Below, piece after piece: positions 25,857 through 34,723 of a stretch of 40,531 nucleotides of DNA. Location: assembly GCF_902506145.1 (NCBI RefSeq), contig NZ_LR733534.1, positions 1 to 40,531 on the forward strand, written 5' to 3'. Every line of letters starts with the position of its first letter. The stretch's first letter is position 1. The position numbers and the translations under genes were made by a program. The notes beneath the pieces were generated by a model that saw nothing but the letters and a program-made list of their open reading frames with translations, was not told where the DNA came from and ran no database searches. The DNA comes from Burkholderia sp. 8Y (lineage in GTDB: Bacteria; Pseudomonadota; Gammaproteobacteria; Burkholderiales; Burkholderiaceae).

Positions 25857-26975
25857 TTAGATTCCAACCCACTGCGCGTTGGCCGCACTACTCCTTAACA
25901 CCGCCTCCACGAACCTCAACCCCGCGACCCCATCCTCCACGGTCGTCAACCACTCATCCCCCTGTGTCGTCCCTTGCGCGATGCAAGCAGCCGCATCCAC
26001 ATAAACCTGCGCGAACGCTTCGATATAGCCTTCCGGATGCCCCGCCGGCACGCGCGTCGCATGCAGCGCCTCGGGGCTTTGCACGCGCCCGCGCGTGATC
26101 CGCTGCGACGCGCCGCCGACCGGCGTGAACCATAGCTCGTTCGGCGCCTGCTGATCGAACATCAAACCGGCCTTCGTGCCGTACACGCGCAGCCGCAGCG
26201 CGTTTTCCTCGCCCGCCGCGACCTGACTGGCCCACAGCATGCCGCGTGCGCCGTTCGCGTAGCGCAGCATCGCCTGAACGTGATCGTCCACGCGCCGCCC
26301 CGGCACGAACGTCGTCACTTCCGCCGATAACCCGGAAGGCCGCATGCCCGTCACATACTCGGCCAACTGATACGCATGCGTGCCGATATCGCCGAGACAC
26401 CCCGCCGGGCCCGCGAGCGCCGGATCGGTGCGCCACGCCGCCTGCCGGTTCGCCTGCGTCTCGACGGGCATCGAAAGCCAGTCTTGCGCATACTCCACCT
26501 GCACGACGCGGATATCGCCGAGCAAACCCTCCCGCACCATCGCGCGAGCATGGCGCACGAGCGGATAGCCCGTGTACGTATAAGTCACCGCGAACACGAG
26601 CCCCTTCTCGCGTGCGAGCTTCGCCAGCGCCTCGCCTTCATCGAGCGACACGGCAAGCGGCTTGTCGCAGATCACGTGAATGCCCGCTTCGAGAAACGCC
26701 GTCGCAATCGGCGCATGAAGGTGATTCGGCGTGACGATCGCCACCGCTTCGATGCCATCGGGAAGGCCGGCTTCGACGCGCGCCATCTCGCGATAATCGT
26801 CGTAGCTGCGCGGCAATCCGATTGCCGCCGCACTCGCTGCCGCGCGCTGCGCATCGGACGACAACGCGCCCGCCAGCAGTTCATAGCGATCGTCGAGGCG
26901 CGCGGCCATGCGATGCACGGCGCCGATGAACGCGCCCTCGCCGCCGCCGACCATGCCGAGCCGCACGCGCTTCAT
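25857..26975 (-). CDS. Gfo/Idh/MocA-family dehydrogenase of the sugar operon
   Basis: 372 residues. N-terminal Rossmann domain with GMVGGGEGAFIGAVHR, the strand VAIVTPNHLH and the catalytic-lysine motif CDKPLA. The C-terminal domain carries GDIGTHAYQLAEY with the conserved Asp/His pair. The family oxidises sugars or cyclitols such as inositol with NAD(P). Its ATG overlaps the isomerase stop (ATGA), and it is last in a LacI-regulated ABC operon. With the TIM-barrel neighbour it resembles an inositol- or keto-sugar-type route, but the substrate is not assigned. Confidence 0.9.
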   Translation of the reverse strand: MKRVRLGMVGGGEGAFIGAVHRMAARLDDRYELLAGALSSDAQRAAASAAAIGLPRSYDDYREMARVEAGLPDGIEAVAIVTPNHLHAPIATAFLEAGIHVICDKPLAVSLDEGEALAKLAREKGLVFAVTYTYTGYPLVRHARAMVREGLLGDIRVVQVEYAQDWLSMPVETQANRQAAWRTDPALAGPAGCLGDIGTHAYQLAEYVTGMRPSGLSAEVTTFVPGRRVDDHVQAMLRYANGARGMLWASQVAAGEENALRLRVYGTKAGLMFDQQAPNELWFTPVGGASQRITRGRVQSPEALHATRVPAGHPEGYIEAFAQVYVDAAACIAQGTTQGDEWLTTVEDGVAGLRFVEAVLRSSAANAQWVGI

Positions 26976-28033
26976 CGCTCGCCTCCGATCCCAAGGACCT
27001 TGCGCATCTGGCCAAGGCCGGCGCCGCTGCCGGCGAAGTCGTCGAACGCATGCTCCGCCACGCGAATGATGTGATCGCGGATAAACACCGCGCCTTCGCG
27101 CGCGCCGTCTTCCGGATGTTTCAACGCGCATTCCCATTCGAGCACCGCCCAGCCCGCGAAGTCGTACTGCGCCATCTTCGAGAAAATCGCCTTGAAGTCG
27201 ATCTGCCCGTCGCCGAGCGAACGAAAGCGCCCCGCGCGCTCGACCCAGCCCGAATAACCGCCGTACACGCCTTGCCGGCCGTTCGGCCGGAATTCCGCGT
27301 CCTTCACATGGAACGCCTTGACGCGCGCGTGATAGATGTCGATGAACGCGAGATAGTCCAGTTGTTGCAGAACGAAGTGACTCGGATCGAACAGGATGTT
27401 CGCGCGGGGATGATCCTCCACCGCCGCGAGAAAACGCTCGAACGTGACGCCATCGTGCAAGTCTTCGCCCGGATGCAGCTCGTAACACACGTCGATGCCC
27501 GCGCGGTCGAACTCATCCAGAATCGGACGCCAGCGCGTGGCAAGTTCATCGAACGCCGCTTCGACGAGACCCGCCGGGCGCTGCGGCCACGGATACACGT
27601 ACGGCCACGCGAGCGCGCCGGAGAACGTGACGTGGGCGGCGAGGCCCAGCCGCTTCGATGCCGCCGCCGCATGCTTCAACTGCGAAATCGCCCATTCGGT
27701 GCGCGCCTGCGGATTGCCGCGCACGTGCGGCGCGGCGAAGCCGTCGAAGAGCGTGTCGTAGGCCGGATGCACCGCGATCAACTGTCCTTGCAGATGCGTC
27801 GACAGTTCGGTGATGACGACGCCCGCATCCTCGACGGTGCGGCGGATCTCGTCGCAATAGGCATCGCTCGATGCGGCTTTCTCCAGGTCGATCAGGCGTG
27901 GATCGGCGGGCACCTGAATGCCCTTGTAGCCGAGTCCCGCCGCCCACGATGCGAGATTCGCGAGCGTATCGAACGGCGCTTCGTCGCCCATGAACTGCGC
28001 GAGGAAAATCGCCGGTCCCTTGATGGTCTTCAT
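26972..28033 (-). CDS. Sugar phosphate isomerase/epimerase-like TIM-barrel protein
   Basis: 353 residues of the xylose-isomerase-like TIM-barrel fold. Metal-site candidates are the Glu of VCYELHPGED, the Asp/His of LFDPSHFVLQ, the His of AFHVKDAEF and the Glu of VLEWECAL. The family includes IolE/IolI-like inositol enzymes and 3-keto-sugar epimerases. A GAGGCGAAAG ribosome site precedes the start. It follows the binding protein by 56 bases and is coupled to the dehydrogenase. The pairing of isomerase with a Gfo/Idh/MocA dehydrogenase suggests oxidation followed by isomerisation or epimerisation of a transported sugar; the compound is unknown. Confidence 0.88.
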   Translation of the reverse strand: MKTIKGPAIFLAQFMGDEAPFDTLANLASWAAGLGYKGIQVPADPRLIDLEKAASSDAYCDEIRRTVEDAGVVITELSTHLQGQLIAVHPAYDTLFDGFAAPHVRGNPQARTEWAISQLKHAAAASKRLGLAAHVTFSGALAWPYVYPWPQRPAGLVEAAFDELATRWRPILDEFDRAGIDVCYELHPGEDLHDGVTFERFLAAVEDHPRANILFDPSHFVLQQLDYLAFIDIYHARVKAFHVKDAEFRPNGRQGVYGGYSGWVERAGRFRSLGDGQIDFKAIFSKMAQYDFAGWAVLEWECALKHPEDGAREGAVFIRDHIIRVAEHAFDDFAGSGAGLGQMRKVLGIGGER

Positions 28034-28089
28034 CTTTCGCCTCGCTTTGAACGCCGGTCAGCGCGTGACCGGCTCCGCACTCGGAACGC

Positions 28090-29061
28090 TCAGAACGGCG
28101 AGTTCGGGTAGTAGAACTGCTTCGCGTTGTCCTTCGTGATGAGCACCGAAGGAATGATGGTCGTCGGCGGCAGCTTGTCGCCCTTCAGGCGCGCCTCGGC
28201 GGTGAGCTTGATCGCGTCGTAGATGAACTTCGGCGAGTAAGAGACGTCCGCTTTCACGAGCTTGTCGCCATCCATGATGCGCTTGACCGCTTCCTTCGAT
28301 CCCGCGCCGCCGAACACTTCCTTGATGTCCGTGCGATGCGCCTGATCGATCGCCTTCAGCACGCCGATCATCATGTCGTCGTCGGCGGCCCACACCGCGT
28401 CGATATGCTTGAAGCGCGTGAGATAGTCCTGCATCACCTTGAAGGCGTCGTCGCGGTTCCAGTTCGCGTACTTCGCATCGAGAATCTTGATGTCCGGATG
28501 CTGCTTCATCACGCCTTCGAAAGCGGCCCAGCGTTCGTTGTCGAGCGTCGTGGGAATGCCGCGCAGCGCGACGATATCGCCCTTGCCGTTCAGCGACTTC
28601 GCCAGATATTCGGCGGGCAGCTTGCCGAACGCGGTGTTGTCGCCGGCCACGTACGCGTCCTGCGCGCTGGTGTCGGTGAGACCGCGATCGACGACCGTCA
28701 CGTACACGCCCTTCTTCTTCGCCTGCATGACCGGCTGCGTGAGCGAGGCGGATTCGAACGGGAAAATCACGAGCGCATTGATCTTGTTGACCGTCACGAG
28801 ATCCTGCAACTGGTTGGCCTGTTCGGGCGCGCCGGCCGCCGTCTTCACGATGATCTTCAGGTCCGGATGCGCTTTTTCCAGCTCTTTCTTCGCCTCGTTC
28901 GCCCACCAGACGATGCCGCCCGTGAAGCCGTGCGTGGCGGTCGGAATGGCGACGCCGAGCACGACCTTGTCGGCGGCGAAGGCGGACGATGCGGACGATG
29001 CGGCGGCGAACGCGCTCGCCGCGAGCGTCAGCGCGCCGAGCGCGCGAAACAGCTTTTTCAT
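28090..29061 (-). CDS. Periplasmic sugar-binding protein (RbsB-like)
   Basis: 323 residues, starting at the MKKLF position after AGGAGAC; a longer frame upstream has no ribosome site. Signal peptide with cleavage expected after SSAFA. The mature part is a type I periplasmic binding fold (Peripla_BP_4) with the VVDRGLTDTSAQDAYVAGD hinge region and AVWAADDDMMIG. It delivers a sugar to the adjacent permease/ATPase. The WW in the GGIVWWANEA segment, near the N-terminal ligand face, is a feature of some cyclitol and sugar binders, but I do not assign a ligand. Confidence 0.92.
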   Translation of the reverse strand: MKKLFRALGALTLAASAFAAASSASSAFAADKVVLGVAIPTATHGFTGGIVWWANEAKKELEKAHPDLKIIVKTAAGAPEQANQLQDLVTVNKINALVIFPFESASLTQPVMQAKKKGVYVTVVDRGLTDTSAQDAYVAGDNTAFGKLPAEYLAKSLNGKGDIVALRGIPTTLDNERWAAFEGVMKQHPDIKILDAKYANWNRDDAFKVMQDYLTRFKHIDAVWAADDDMMIGVLKAIDQAHRTDIKEVFGGAGSKEAVKRIMDGDKLVKADVSYSPKFIYDAIKLTAEARLKGDKLPPTTIIPSVLITKDNAKQFYYPNSPF

Positions 29062-29092
29062 GACGAAGTCTCCTGTTATTCGAAGTAGGAAG

Positions 29093-30109
29093 TTACCGAC
29101 GGCCACGCTGCAAGAAGGCTACGAAAATGATCACGGCGCCTTGCACCGCCGCGTTCAGATACACGCTGATGACGCTCGTGAGATTCAGAATGTTGTTGAT
29201 GACCGAAAGCAGAATCGCGCCGATGACCGTGCCGATCACGCGCCCTTCGCCGCCCTTGAGCGCCGTGCCGCCGACCACCACGGCAGCGATCGCTTCGAGT
29301 TCCCACAGGAGGCCGGTCGTCGGCGTCGCGGAGCCTAAGCGCGGCACGTAGAGCACGGTCGCCACCGCCACGCACAGCCCGAGCAGCACATACGTCGCGA
29401 TCTTCACGTGATCGACGCGAATGGCCGCATAGCGCGCGACCTGTTCGTTCGAGCCGATGGCCTGCACGTGCCGTCCGAACACCGTGCGGTTCAGCACGAG
29501 CGCGCCGCCCGCCGCGACGATCGCGAAGACCCAGATCGGCACCGGCACGCCGAAAAGGCTCGCGTAGTACACGGGGCCGTAGAGATCGACGAGCGAATTG
29601 TCGAGCGTCAGCGCGCCGCCGTCCGCGAGCCACGTGAGAAGCGCGCGAAACACGCCGAGCGTGCCGAGCGTCACGATGAACGGCTCGATGCGCCCTTTGG
29701 TCACGAGCAGCCCGTGCGCCAGGCCGAAGAGCGCGCCGAGCACGAGCGCGAGCACGATCCCGAGCGCGACAATCAAAAGCGGCGGCAACGCATGCCCGCG
29801 CACGCCCTGAAGCAGCCCGTTCATCATGTAGATCATGCTGCCCGCGATGAGCGCGGCCATCGACCCGACGGACAAGTCGATGCCGCCCGAGATGATGACG
29901 AACGTCATGCCCACCGCGATGATGCCGATGAACGACGTGCGCGTGAGCACGTTCATCGCGTTGTCGAAGGTGGCGAAGTCGCCGTTCAGCAGCGTGCCGC
30001 CGATGCACAGCGCAATGAGCCCGATTAGCGGCCCGACGCCGAGCAGAAACCGCGCGACGGCGGTGAGGCGGCTTTCTTGCGCGGTGTCTTCAGTGTGTGC
30101 CGGTCGCAT
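29093..30109 (-). CDS. Sugar ABC transporter permease (RbsC/BPD_transp_2)
   Basis: 338 residues with about eight to ten hydrophobic helices. The signature GMTFVIISGGIDLSVGSM and late LEAIAAVVVGGTALKGGEG are diagnostic for RbsC-type permeases that pair with a fused two-domain ATPase. The gene overlaps the ATPase by 20 bases and is followed by the binding protein 31 bases on. It works as a homodimer in the inner membrane. No defect seen. Confidence 0.93.
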   Translation of the reverse strand: MRPAHTEDTAQESRLTAVARFLLGVGPLIGLIALCIGGTLLNGDFATFDNAMNVLTRTSFIGIIAVGMTFVIISGGIDLSVGSMAALIAGSMIYMMNGLLQGVRGHALPPLLIVALGIVLALVLGALFGLAHGLLVTKGRIEPFIVTLGTLGVFRALLTWLADGGALTLDNSLVDLYGPVYYASLFGVPVPIWVFAIVAAGGALVLNRTVFGRHVQAIGSNEQVARYAAIRVDHVKIATYVLLGLCVAVATVLYVPRLGSATPTTGLLWELEAIAAVVVGGTALKGGEGRVIGTVIGAILLSVINNILNLTSVISVYLNAAVQGAVIIFVAFLQRGRR

Positions 30110-31577
30110 GCGCGATCAACCTCTCTTCGGTCAAAAGATCCATGCCGAGCGTCGCGACGAGCTCGCCCGCGCGCATCACCGCGACGCGATGGCACAGCCC
30201 GATCAGTTCGATCAGCTCGGAAGAAATGACGATCACCGCGCGCCCTTCCGCGGCGAGGCGATGTATCAGGAAATAGATGTCGCGTTTCGCGCCGACATCC
30301 ACGCCGCGCGTGGGTTCGTCGAGCACGACCACGCGCGGGTCGGGATGCAGGAACTTTGCAAGCGCGAGCTTCTGCTGATTGCCGCCCGAGAGCATGCGGG
30401 CGCGGCTGCGCATATTGCCCGTGCGAATGCCGAAGTCCTTGACCGCGAGCGTCAGCGCGTCGCGCTCGGCGTGCGTGTCGATGAGCGGATGCGCGTAGCG
30501 TTCCAGCGTCATCATCGTGAGGTTGTCCTTGAGCGTCATGTCCACATGCAGGCCGCGTCCCTTGCGGTCTTCGCTCAGATACGTGATGCCGTGGCGCATC
30601 GCGTCGCGCGGGTTTCTGAGCCGCACCGTTTCGCCTTCGATGGAGACACGCCCCGCCGCCAGCGGCCGCAAGCCGACGAGCGCCTCGAACAACTCCGTGC
30701 GGCCCGCGCCGACCAGCCCCGCGAAGCCGAACACTTCGCCCTGGCGCACGGAAAAGCTCACGCCTTCGGCCCAGCCGGGCACCGACGCGCCGTCCACCTG
30801 AAAGGCAAGCGGCGCATTTGACGCGAGCGCGGGCTTCTCCGGAAACATGTCGGAGACTTCCCGGCCCACCATCAGATTCGCCATTTCCCGGCGCGTGAGG
30901 TCGGCGGTCGGCGCGCGCGCGACGAAGCGGCCATCGCGCATCACGATCACTTCGTCGGTCACGCGCTCGACTTCATCCAGCTTGTGCGAGATATAGACGA
31001 TGGTCGTGCCCGCGTCCTTCAGCCGCGCCATCAGCGCGAAGAGCCGCTGCGTCTCGGAAGGCGTCAGCGTGGCGGTCGGCTCGTCCATGATGAGCAGCCG
31101 CGTGTCGCGCAGCATGGCCTTCGCGATCTCGACGAGTTGCTTCTCCGCGACGATCAGTTCGCGCACCTTCGTGTCCGGATTTTTGTGCAGGCCGACTTCG
31201 CCGAGCGCCGCGCGGGCGTCCTCGCGCATCGCGGGTTCATCGAGAAAGATGCCTTTGCGCAACTCATGCCCGAGGAACATGTTCTGCGTGATGCTGAGAT
31301 GATCCGCGAGATTCAGTTCCTGGTGAATCAGGACGATGCCCGCGCGCTCGGCATCGCGCGAACTGGCGAAGGCGGCGGGCTTGCCGTCGATCAGCACGTC
31401 CCCGGCGCTCGCGCGCTCGTAGCCCGCGAGAATTTTCATGAGCGTGGACTTACCCGCGCCGTTTTCGCCGAGCAAGCCGTAGATGCGCCCCGGCGCGAGA
31501 TCGAAGCTCACGCCGTGCAGCACGCGCACCGGCCCGAACTGTTTCTCGACTGCTTCAAAGCGCACGGCAAGGGTCAT
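30090..31577 (-). CDS. Sugar ABC transporter ATPase, two fused domains (RbsA-like)
   Basis: 495 residues. Domain 1 has Walker A GENGAGKS (37-44), Walker B LLIMDEPTATLT and the signature region VAEKQLVEIAK. Domain 2 has a degenerate Walker A GLVGAGRTE, a good signature LSGGNQQKLALAK and Walker B VVVLDEPTRGVDVG. One competent and one degenerate site is normal for RbsA-type importers. The ATG at 31577 is 2 bases after the LacI gene stop, with GGAGC upstream. A much longer frame runs into the regulator gene and is ignored. Confidence 0.93.
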   Translation of the reverse strand: MTLAVRFEAVEKQFGPVRVLHGVSFDLAPGRIYGLLGENGAGKSTLMKILAGYERASAGDVLIDGKPAAFASSRDAERAGIVLIHQELNLADHLSITQNMFLGHELRKGIFLDEPAMREDARAALGEVGLHKNPDTKVRELIVAEKQLVEIAKAMLRDTRLLIMDEPTATLTPSETQRLFALMARLKDAGTTIVYISHKLDEVERVTDEVIVMRDGRFVARAPTADLTRREMANLMVGREVSDMFPEKPALASNAPLAFQVDGASVPGWAEGVSFSVRQGEVFGFAGLVGAGRTELFEALVGLRPLAAGRVSIEGETVRLRNPRDAMRHGITYLSEDRKGRGLHVDMTLKDNLTMMTLERYAHPLIDTHAERDALTLAVKDFGIRTGNMRSRARMLSGGNQQKLALAKFLHPDPRVVVLDEPTRGVDVGAKRDIYFLIHRLAAEGRAVIVISSELIELIGLCHRVAVMRAGELVATLGMDLLTEERLIAHATGTH

Positions 31578-31579
31578 CG

Positions 31580-32599
31580 TCAGGCGCTCCTTCGTTGGAT
31601 CAGGCGATGCGGCAGCAGCACGCCGGGCACGTCCGCGTGCGGATCGCGCAGACGCTTGAGCAAGAGGTTGGCCGCCGTTTCGCCGAGCGCGCGCATCGGC
31701 TGCGCGACGGTCGTGAGCGGCGGCGCGGCGTGCGCGGCCACGGCGATGTCGTCGAAGCCGACGACGGCGACATCGTCCGGCACGCGCAGGCCCGCGCCGC
31801 GCAGCCCGTTCATCACGCCGATGGCAAGCGTGTCCGACACGGCGAAGATGGCCGTCGGCCGGTCGCGCCCGAGCGACGCAAGCTGCCGTGCGGCGCGCTC
31901 GCCTGCGTCGTAATCGAGGCTGTCCAGTTCGACTTGCCACGCCGGATGCGCCGCGATGCCCGCCGCTTCGAGCGCATCGCGATAGCCCGCGAGCCGCTGA
32001 CGGCCGTACAAATAACCCTCGCCGGAATTGATCAACGCGATGCGCTCGTGCCCCTTCTCCAGCAGATAACGCACGACATCGCCTGCGGCAAGATGATTGT
32101 CGATGCCCACGTAAGGCACGTGCGCGGCCGGATCGAATTCGCAACACGCGACCCACGGCAGCGTCGATGCCTGCTCGACCAGCGCCTTCTGCACGGCGGC
32201 GGGATCGAGGCAAATTGCGCCGTCCGCGCGGCGTCCGCGTAGCAGATCGAAATAGCTGCGCTCGCGCAACGGGTCCGCGCCGGTATCGCAGAGAAGCATG
32301 AAGTAGCCGTTTTGCCGCGCGACCGTGTCGATGCCGCGCACGATGGCCGCGTAGAATGGATTGCCGAAGTCGGGCACCATCGTCAGCAGCAGCCGGCTTT
32401 CCGCCGTGCGCAGATTGCGCGCAAGCTCGTTGACGCGATAGCCGCTTTCCGCCACCGCCTCGCGCACTTTCTCGCGCGTGGCTTCCCGCACGTTGCTATG
32501 GCTATTGAGCACGCGCGACACCGTGGCGACGGATACACCGGCGCGCCGGGCGACATCGGCAATGGACACTTCCTCGCGGGGACGCACGGTATCCGACAT
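31580..32599 (-). CDS. LacI-family regulator of the sugar operon
   Basis: 339 residues. N-terminal helix-turn-helix VSIADVARRAGVSVATVSRVLN (11-32) with the hinge helix ELARNLRTAES, then a periplasmic-binding-like effector domain. The ATG at 32599 is preferred to a TTG at 32611; neither has a strong ribosome site. It is the first gene of the operon it likely controls. A palindrome ATGTAAT-GG-ATTACAT lies 25-40 bases upstream of its start, giving auto-repression of the whole operon. The effector is inferred to be the transported sugar or its first product. Confidence 0.92.
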   Translation of the reverse strand: MSDTVRPREEVSIADVARRAGVSVATVSRVLNSHSNVREATREKVREAVAESGYRVNELARNLRTAESRLLLTMVPDFGNPFYAAIVRGIDTVARQNGYFMLLCDTGADPLRERSYFDLLRGRRADGAICLDPAAVQKALVEQASTLPWVACCEFDPAAHVPYVGIDNHLAAGDVVRYLLEKGHERIALINSGEGYLYGRQRLAGYRDALEAAGIAAHPAWQVELDSLDYDAGERAARQLASLGRDRPTAIFAVSDTLAIGVMNGLRGAGLRVPDDVAVVGFDDIAVAAHAAPPLTTVAQPMRALGETAANLLLKRLRDPHADVPGVLLPHRLIQRRSA

Positions 32600-32623
32600 G
32601 CTGCGCGCCAAAAGGCGGACGAG

Positions 32624-32639
32624 ATGTAATGGATTACAT
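32624..32639. promoter_or_regulatory. Probable LacI-family operator
   Basis: ATGTAAT GG ATTACAT: perfect 7-bp arms around a 2-base centre, 25 bases before the regulator start. LacI-family sites are palindromes of this size, usually with a central CG; here the centre is GG. Its position fits auto-repression of the sugar operon. Confidence 0.65.
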
Positions 32640-32695
32640 TATTTGATGCAGCTTGCTCGGAAGGCAACCTCAATCCGATAGGGATAAACGCCTAA

Positions 32696-32708
32696 GTCAA
32701 AATTTGAC
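32696..32708. promoter_or_regulatory. Palindrome with back-to-back -35-like hexamers
   Basis: GTCAAAATTTGAC has perfect 6-bp arms. It places TTGACT on the minus strand and TTGACC on the plus strand, pointing away from each other, in the region between the divergent LacI and YciI-like genes. No convincing -10 lies 16-18 bases from either hexamer, so this may be a regulator site instead. Confidence 0.35.
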
Positions 32709-32791
32709 CGCGCGTGTCGATTGCGCAGCGGCTTGCGCGTCGTAAGGTGTGAGCGCGCAATCCCGCGCCATCCCTTTAGAGGAGCACTCTC

Positions 32792-33211
32792 ATGCGATTC
32801 ATGATGCTGATGATCCCGCGCGGCTATGAAACAGCGGAACCCGGCGCGATGCCGAGCGCGGACGCCGTCGCCGCCATGATGAAGTACAACGAAGACTTGC
32901 AGAAGGCCGGCGTGCTGCTCGCGCTCGACGGGCTGCATCCGCCGTCGATGGGCGCGCGCGTCACGTTCGAAGGCGGGAAGCCGCGCGTGACGGACGGCCC
33001 GTTCGCCGAAGCGAAGGAAGTGCTCGGCGGCTACTGGATGATCCAGGTGAAGTCGCGCGAAGAGGCCATCGAATGGGCGAAGCGGTGTCCGGCTTCGGCG
33101 AACGAGATGATCGAAGTGCGGCAAGTGCAGGAGTTCGGCGACTTCCCGCCCGATGTGCAGGAAGCCGCCGCCGGCTTCGAGGCCATGCAGAAAGCGCCTT
33201 CGCGTTCCTAG
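32792..33211 (+). CDS. YciI/DGPF-domain protein
   Basis: 139 residues of the YCII-related/DGPF family: MRFMMLMIPRGY start, conserved VTDGPFAEAKEVLGGYW with DGPF at 68-71, and a ferredoxin-like alpha-beta fold. Members are small cytosolic proteins, often next to ECF sigma factors, with no settled reaction. No sigma factor is adjacent here. A good AGAGGAG ribosome site precedes the ATG. It converges on the SDR gene, overlapping it by 4 bases (stops share CTAG). Confidence 0.88.
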   Translation: MRFMMLMIPRGYETAEPGAMPSADAVAAMMKYNEDLQKAGVLLALDGLHPPSMGARVTFEGGKPRVTDGPFAEAKEVLGGYWMIQVKSREEAIEWAKRCPASANEMIEVRQVQEFGDFPPDVQEAAAGFEAMQKAPSRS

Positions 33212-33915
33212 CCGGGAATGCCTGTGAGATAGATCGGCTTCGCGGTCGACAGGGACGCCTTGACGGCGCGGCCGGTGTCGTCCACGAGCACTTCTTCTTC
33301 ATCGCGCTCGACGGCGGCGAGCACCTGCTCGACCACGCTCGCCGGCGAGATCTTCGGCGCGGTGACTTCGGCGACCATGTCGGTATCGATGTAGCCCGGA
33401 TGCACGCCGACGACCAGCGTGCCCTGCGCGCGCAACTCGTCGCGCAGCGCGTTGGTCACGGCCCACGCCGCCGACTTCGAGGCGCTGTAGGCGCCCGCAT
33501 CCGGCAACGCGAGCCAGCTCAGCACCGACAGCACGTTGACGACCGCGCCGCCGCCATTCTTCCTGAGCGTGGGCGCGAACGCCTGCGTCACGGCGAGCGG
33601 GCCGATCACGTTCACTTCGAAGAGATCGCGCATGTCTTGCGTCGATGCCGCATCGATCAGCGCGCCGCGCGCCAACGCGCCCGCGTTATTCACAACGATC
33701 TGCACGTCCGTGTAGTTCGCCGCGGCTTGCGCGATGTCGGCGGGCTTCGTGACGTCGAGACGAATTGCTTCGACGCCTTCGATATCGACGCTGCCCGGAT
33801 CACGCGCCGCCGCGTAGACCTTGGCTGCGCCCGCTTGCAGCAGCGACTTCGCAAATTGCTTGCCGAGACCGCGATTCGCGCCGGTGACGAGTACGACTTT
33901 TCCCTTGATTTGCAT
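33208..33915 (-). CDS. Short-chain dehydrogenase/reductase under MarR control
   Basis: 235 residues, classical SDR. NAD(P) motif TGANRGLG (11-18), NNAG (76-79), catalytic Ser (130 or 133), Tyr143 and Lys147 (YSASK). The cofactor and substrate are not clear. An AAGGAAG ribosome site precedes the ATG. A palindrome AGTGCATATGCACT lies 16-29 bases upstream and recurs before the MarR gene next door, so repression by that MarR protein is likely. The role may be detoxification of a reactive carbonyl, but this is inference. Confidence 0.9.
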   Translation of the reverse strand: MQIKGKVVLVTGANRGLGKQFAKSLLQAGAAKVYAAARDPGSVDIEGVEAIRLDVTKPADIAQAAANYTDVQIVVNNAGALARGALIDAASTQDMRDLFEVNVIGPLAVTQAFAPTLRKNGGGAVVNVLSVLSWLALPDAGAYSASKSAAWAVTNALRDELRAQGTLVVGVHPGYIDTDMVAEVTAPKISPASVVEQVLAAVERDEEEVLVDDTGRAVKASLSTAKPIYLTGIPG

Positions 33916-33930
33916 GGCTGCTTCCTTATC

Positions 33931-33944
33931 AGTGCATATGCACT
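33931..33944. promoter_or_regulatory. MarR operator copy 1 (SDR promoter)
   Basis: AGTGCATATGCACT is a perfect 14-bp palindrome just upstream of the SDR ribosome site. On the minus strand it overlaps a TATAGT -10-like hexamer (TTTTATAGTGCATATG), so binding would block transcription. The inner 12 bases are identical to copy 2 before the MarR gene. Confidence 0.8.
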
Positions 33945-33993
33945 ATAAAAGAGTTTAAAAAGGCATGCGCGTGTGTGTGCCCCGCTGACTGAA

Positions 33994-34422
33994 TCAATCC
34001 ATCGCCGTGACCTGAAACAGCATCTGACGCAGCGACTTCGCGCGCTTTTCGCCGAATTTCTGCTCGAACTCGGCTTGCGCCGCCTGCCATTTTTCGACGC
34101 CCTGCGCGAGCAGCGCCTTGCCCGCCGCCGTCAGGGTGAGGCCGACCGCGCGCGAATTCGGCGATTGCTGCTCCGCCTGAACGAAACCGTCGCGCTGAAG
34201 CGGCTTCAGCGCGCGCACGAGCGTGGTGCGGTCCATCACCATGGCGTCGGCGAGTTCGACCATCTGCACGCCCGGTCGGCGCGCAATCGACGCCATGAGC
34301 GTGAATTGCGCGGACGTCAGGCCGATTTCGCCCATGTGCCGCTCGTAAAGTTGCGACACATAGCGCGCGGCCTGCCGGATGGCGAAGCAGTTGCAGTCGA
34401 GAGGAGAAGAATGCGTTGTCAT
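33994..34422 (-). CDS. MarR-family regulator with N-terminal CxC
   Basis: 142 residues. Winged helix about 35-97: helix-turn-helix VQMVELADAMVMDRTTLVRALKPL and wing DGFVQAEQQSPNSRAVGLTLT. The N-terminus has Cys10 and Cys12 (LDCNCFAIR), which could make it thiol- or metal-responsive, though this CxC is not proof. Identical GTGCATATGCAC palindromes precede this gene and the SDR 78 bases downstream. This points to a local two-gene regulon with autoregulation. No clear ribosome site is visible. Confidence 0.9.
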   Translation of the reverse strand: MTTHSSPLDCNCFAIRQAARYVSQLYERHMGEIGLTSAQFTLMASIARRPGVQMVELADAMVMDRTTLVRALKPLQRDGFVQAEQQSPNSRAVGLTLTAAGKALLAQGVEKWQAAQAEFEQKFGEKRAKSLRQMLFQVTAMD

Positions 34423-34723
34423 GGATGGAAGCGTAGTTTGTGCATATGCACTCTGTCAAGCGCGGCGTTTCTATGGTCGCGATAGGCGCGCCGCATCTGC
34501 GCGAGCGGCATGCCGCGCCTGTGCCGAAATCCGCAGTCCCCGCGCGACTAAACGACAAGACGCAGCCAATTTGGCTCCCTACATTGCGCTTGTCCGCCGT
34601 GTGGGGCACGGACGCGAGTTTCGGCCGAACGAGGGCAACTCCGTCTTGCCGGCGGGTATTTGGTCATGTTCCATGCACTAGCCGCGTTCCCTGGATTGCC
34701 AAACCACAAAAGGAGAGGAAACC
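34423..34723. other. 301-bp intergenic region, divergent MarR / binding-protein promoters
   Basis: It holds the second MarR palindrome near the left end and the strong AAAGGAGAGGAAACC ribosome site of the binding-protein gene at the right end. Open frames crossing it are shadows. No confident -35/-10 pair is seen in the middle. Confidence 0.7.
34440..34451. promoter_or_regulatory. MarR operator copy 2 (own promoter)
   Basis: GTGCATATGCAC, a perfect 12-bp palindrome, lies 18-29 bases upstream of the MarR ATG. It equals the core of the copy in front of the SDR. Two perfect copies 500 bases apart that match two promoters are unlikely by chance. Confidence 0.8.
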
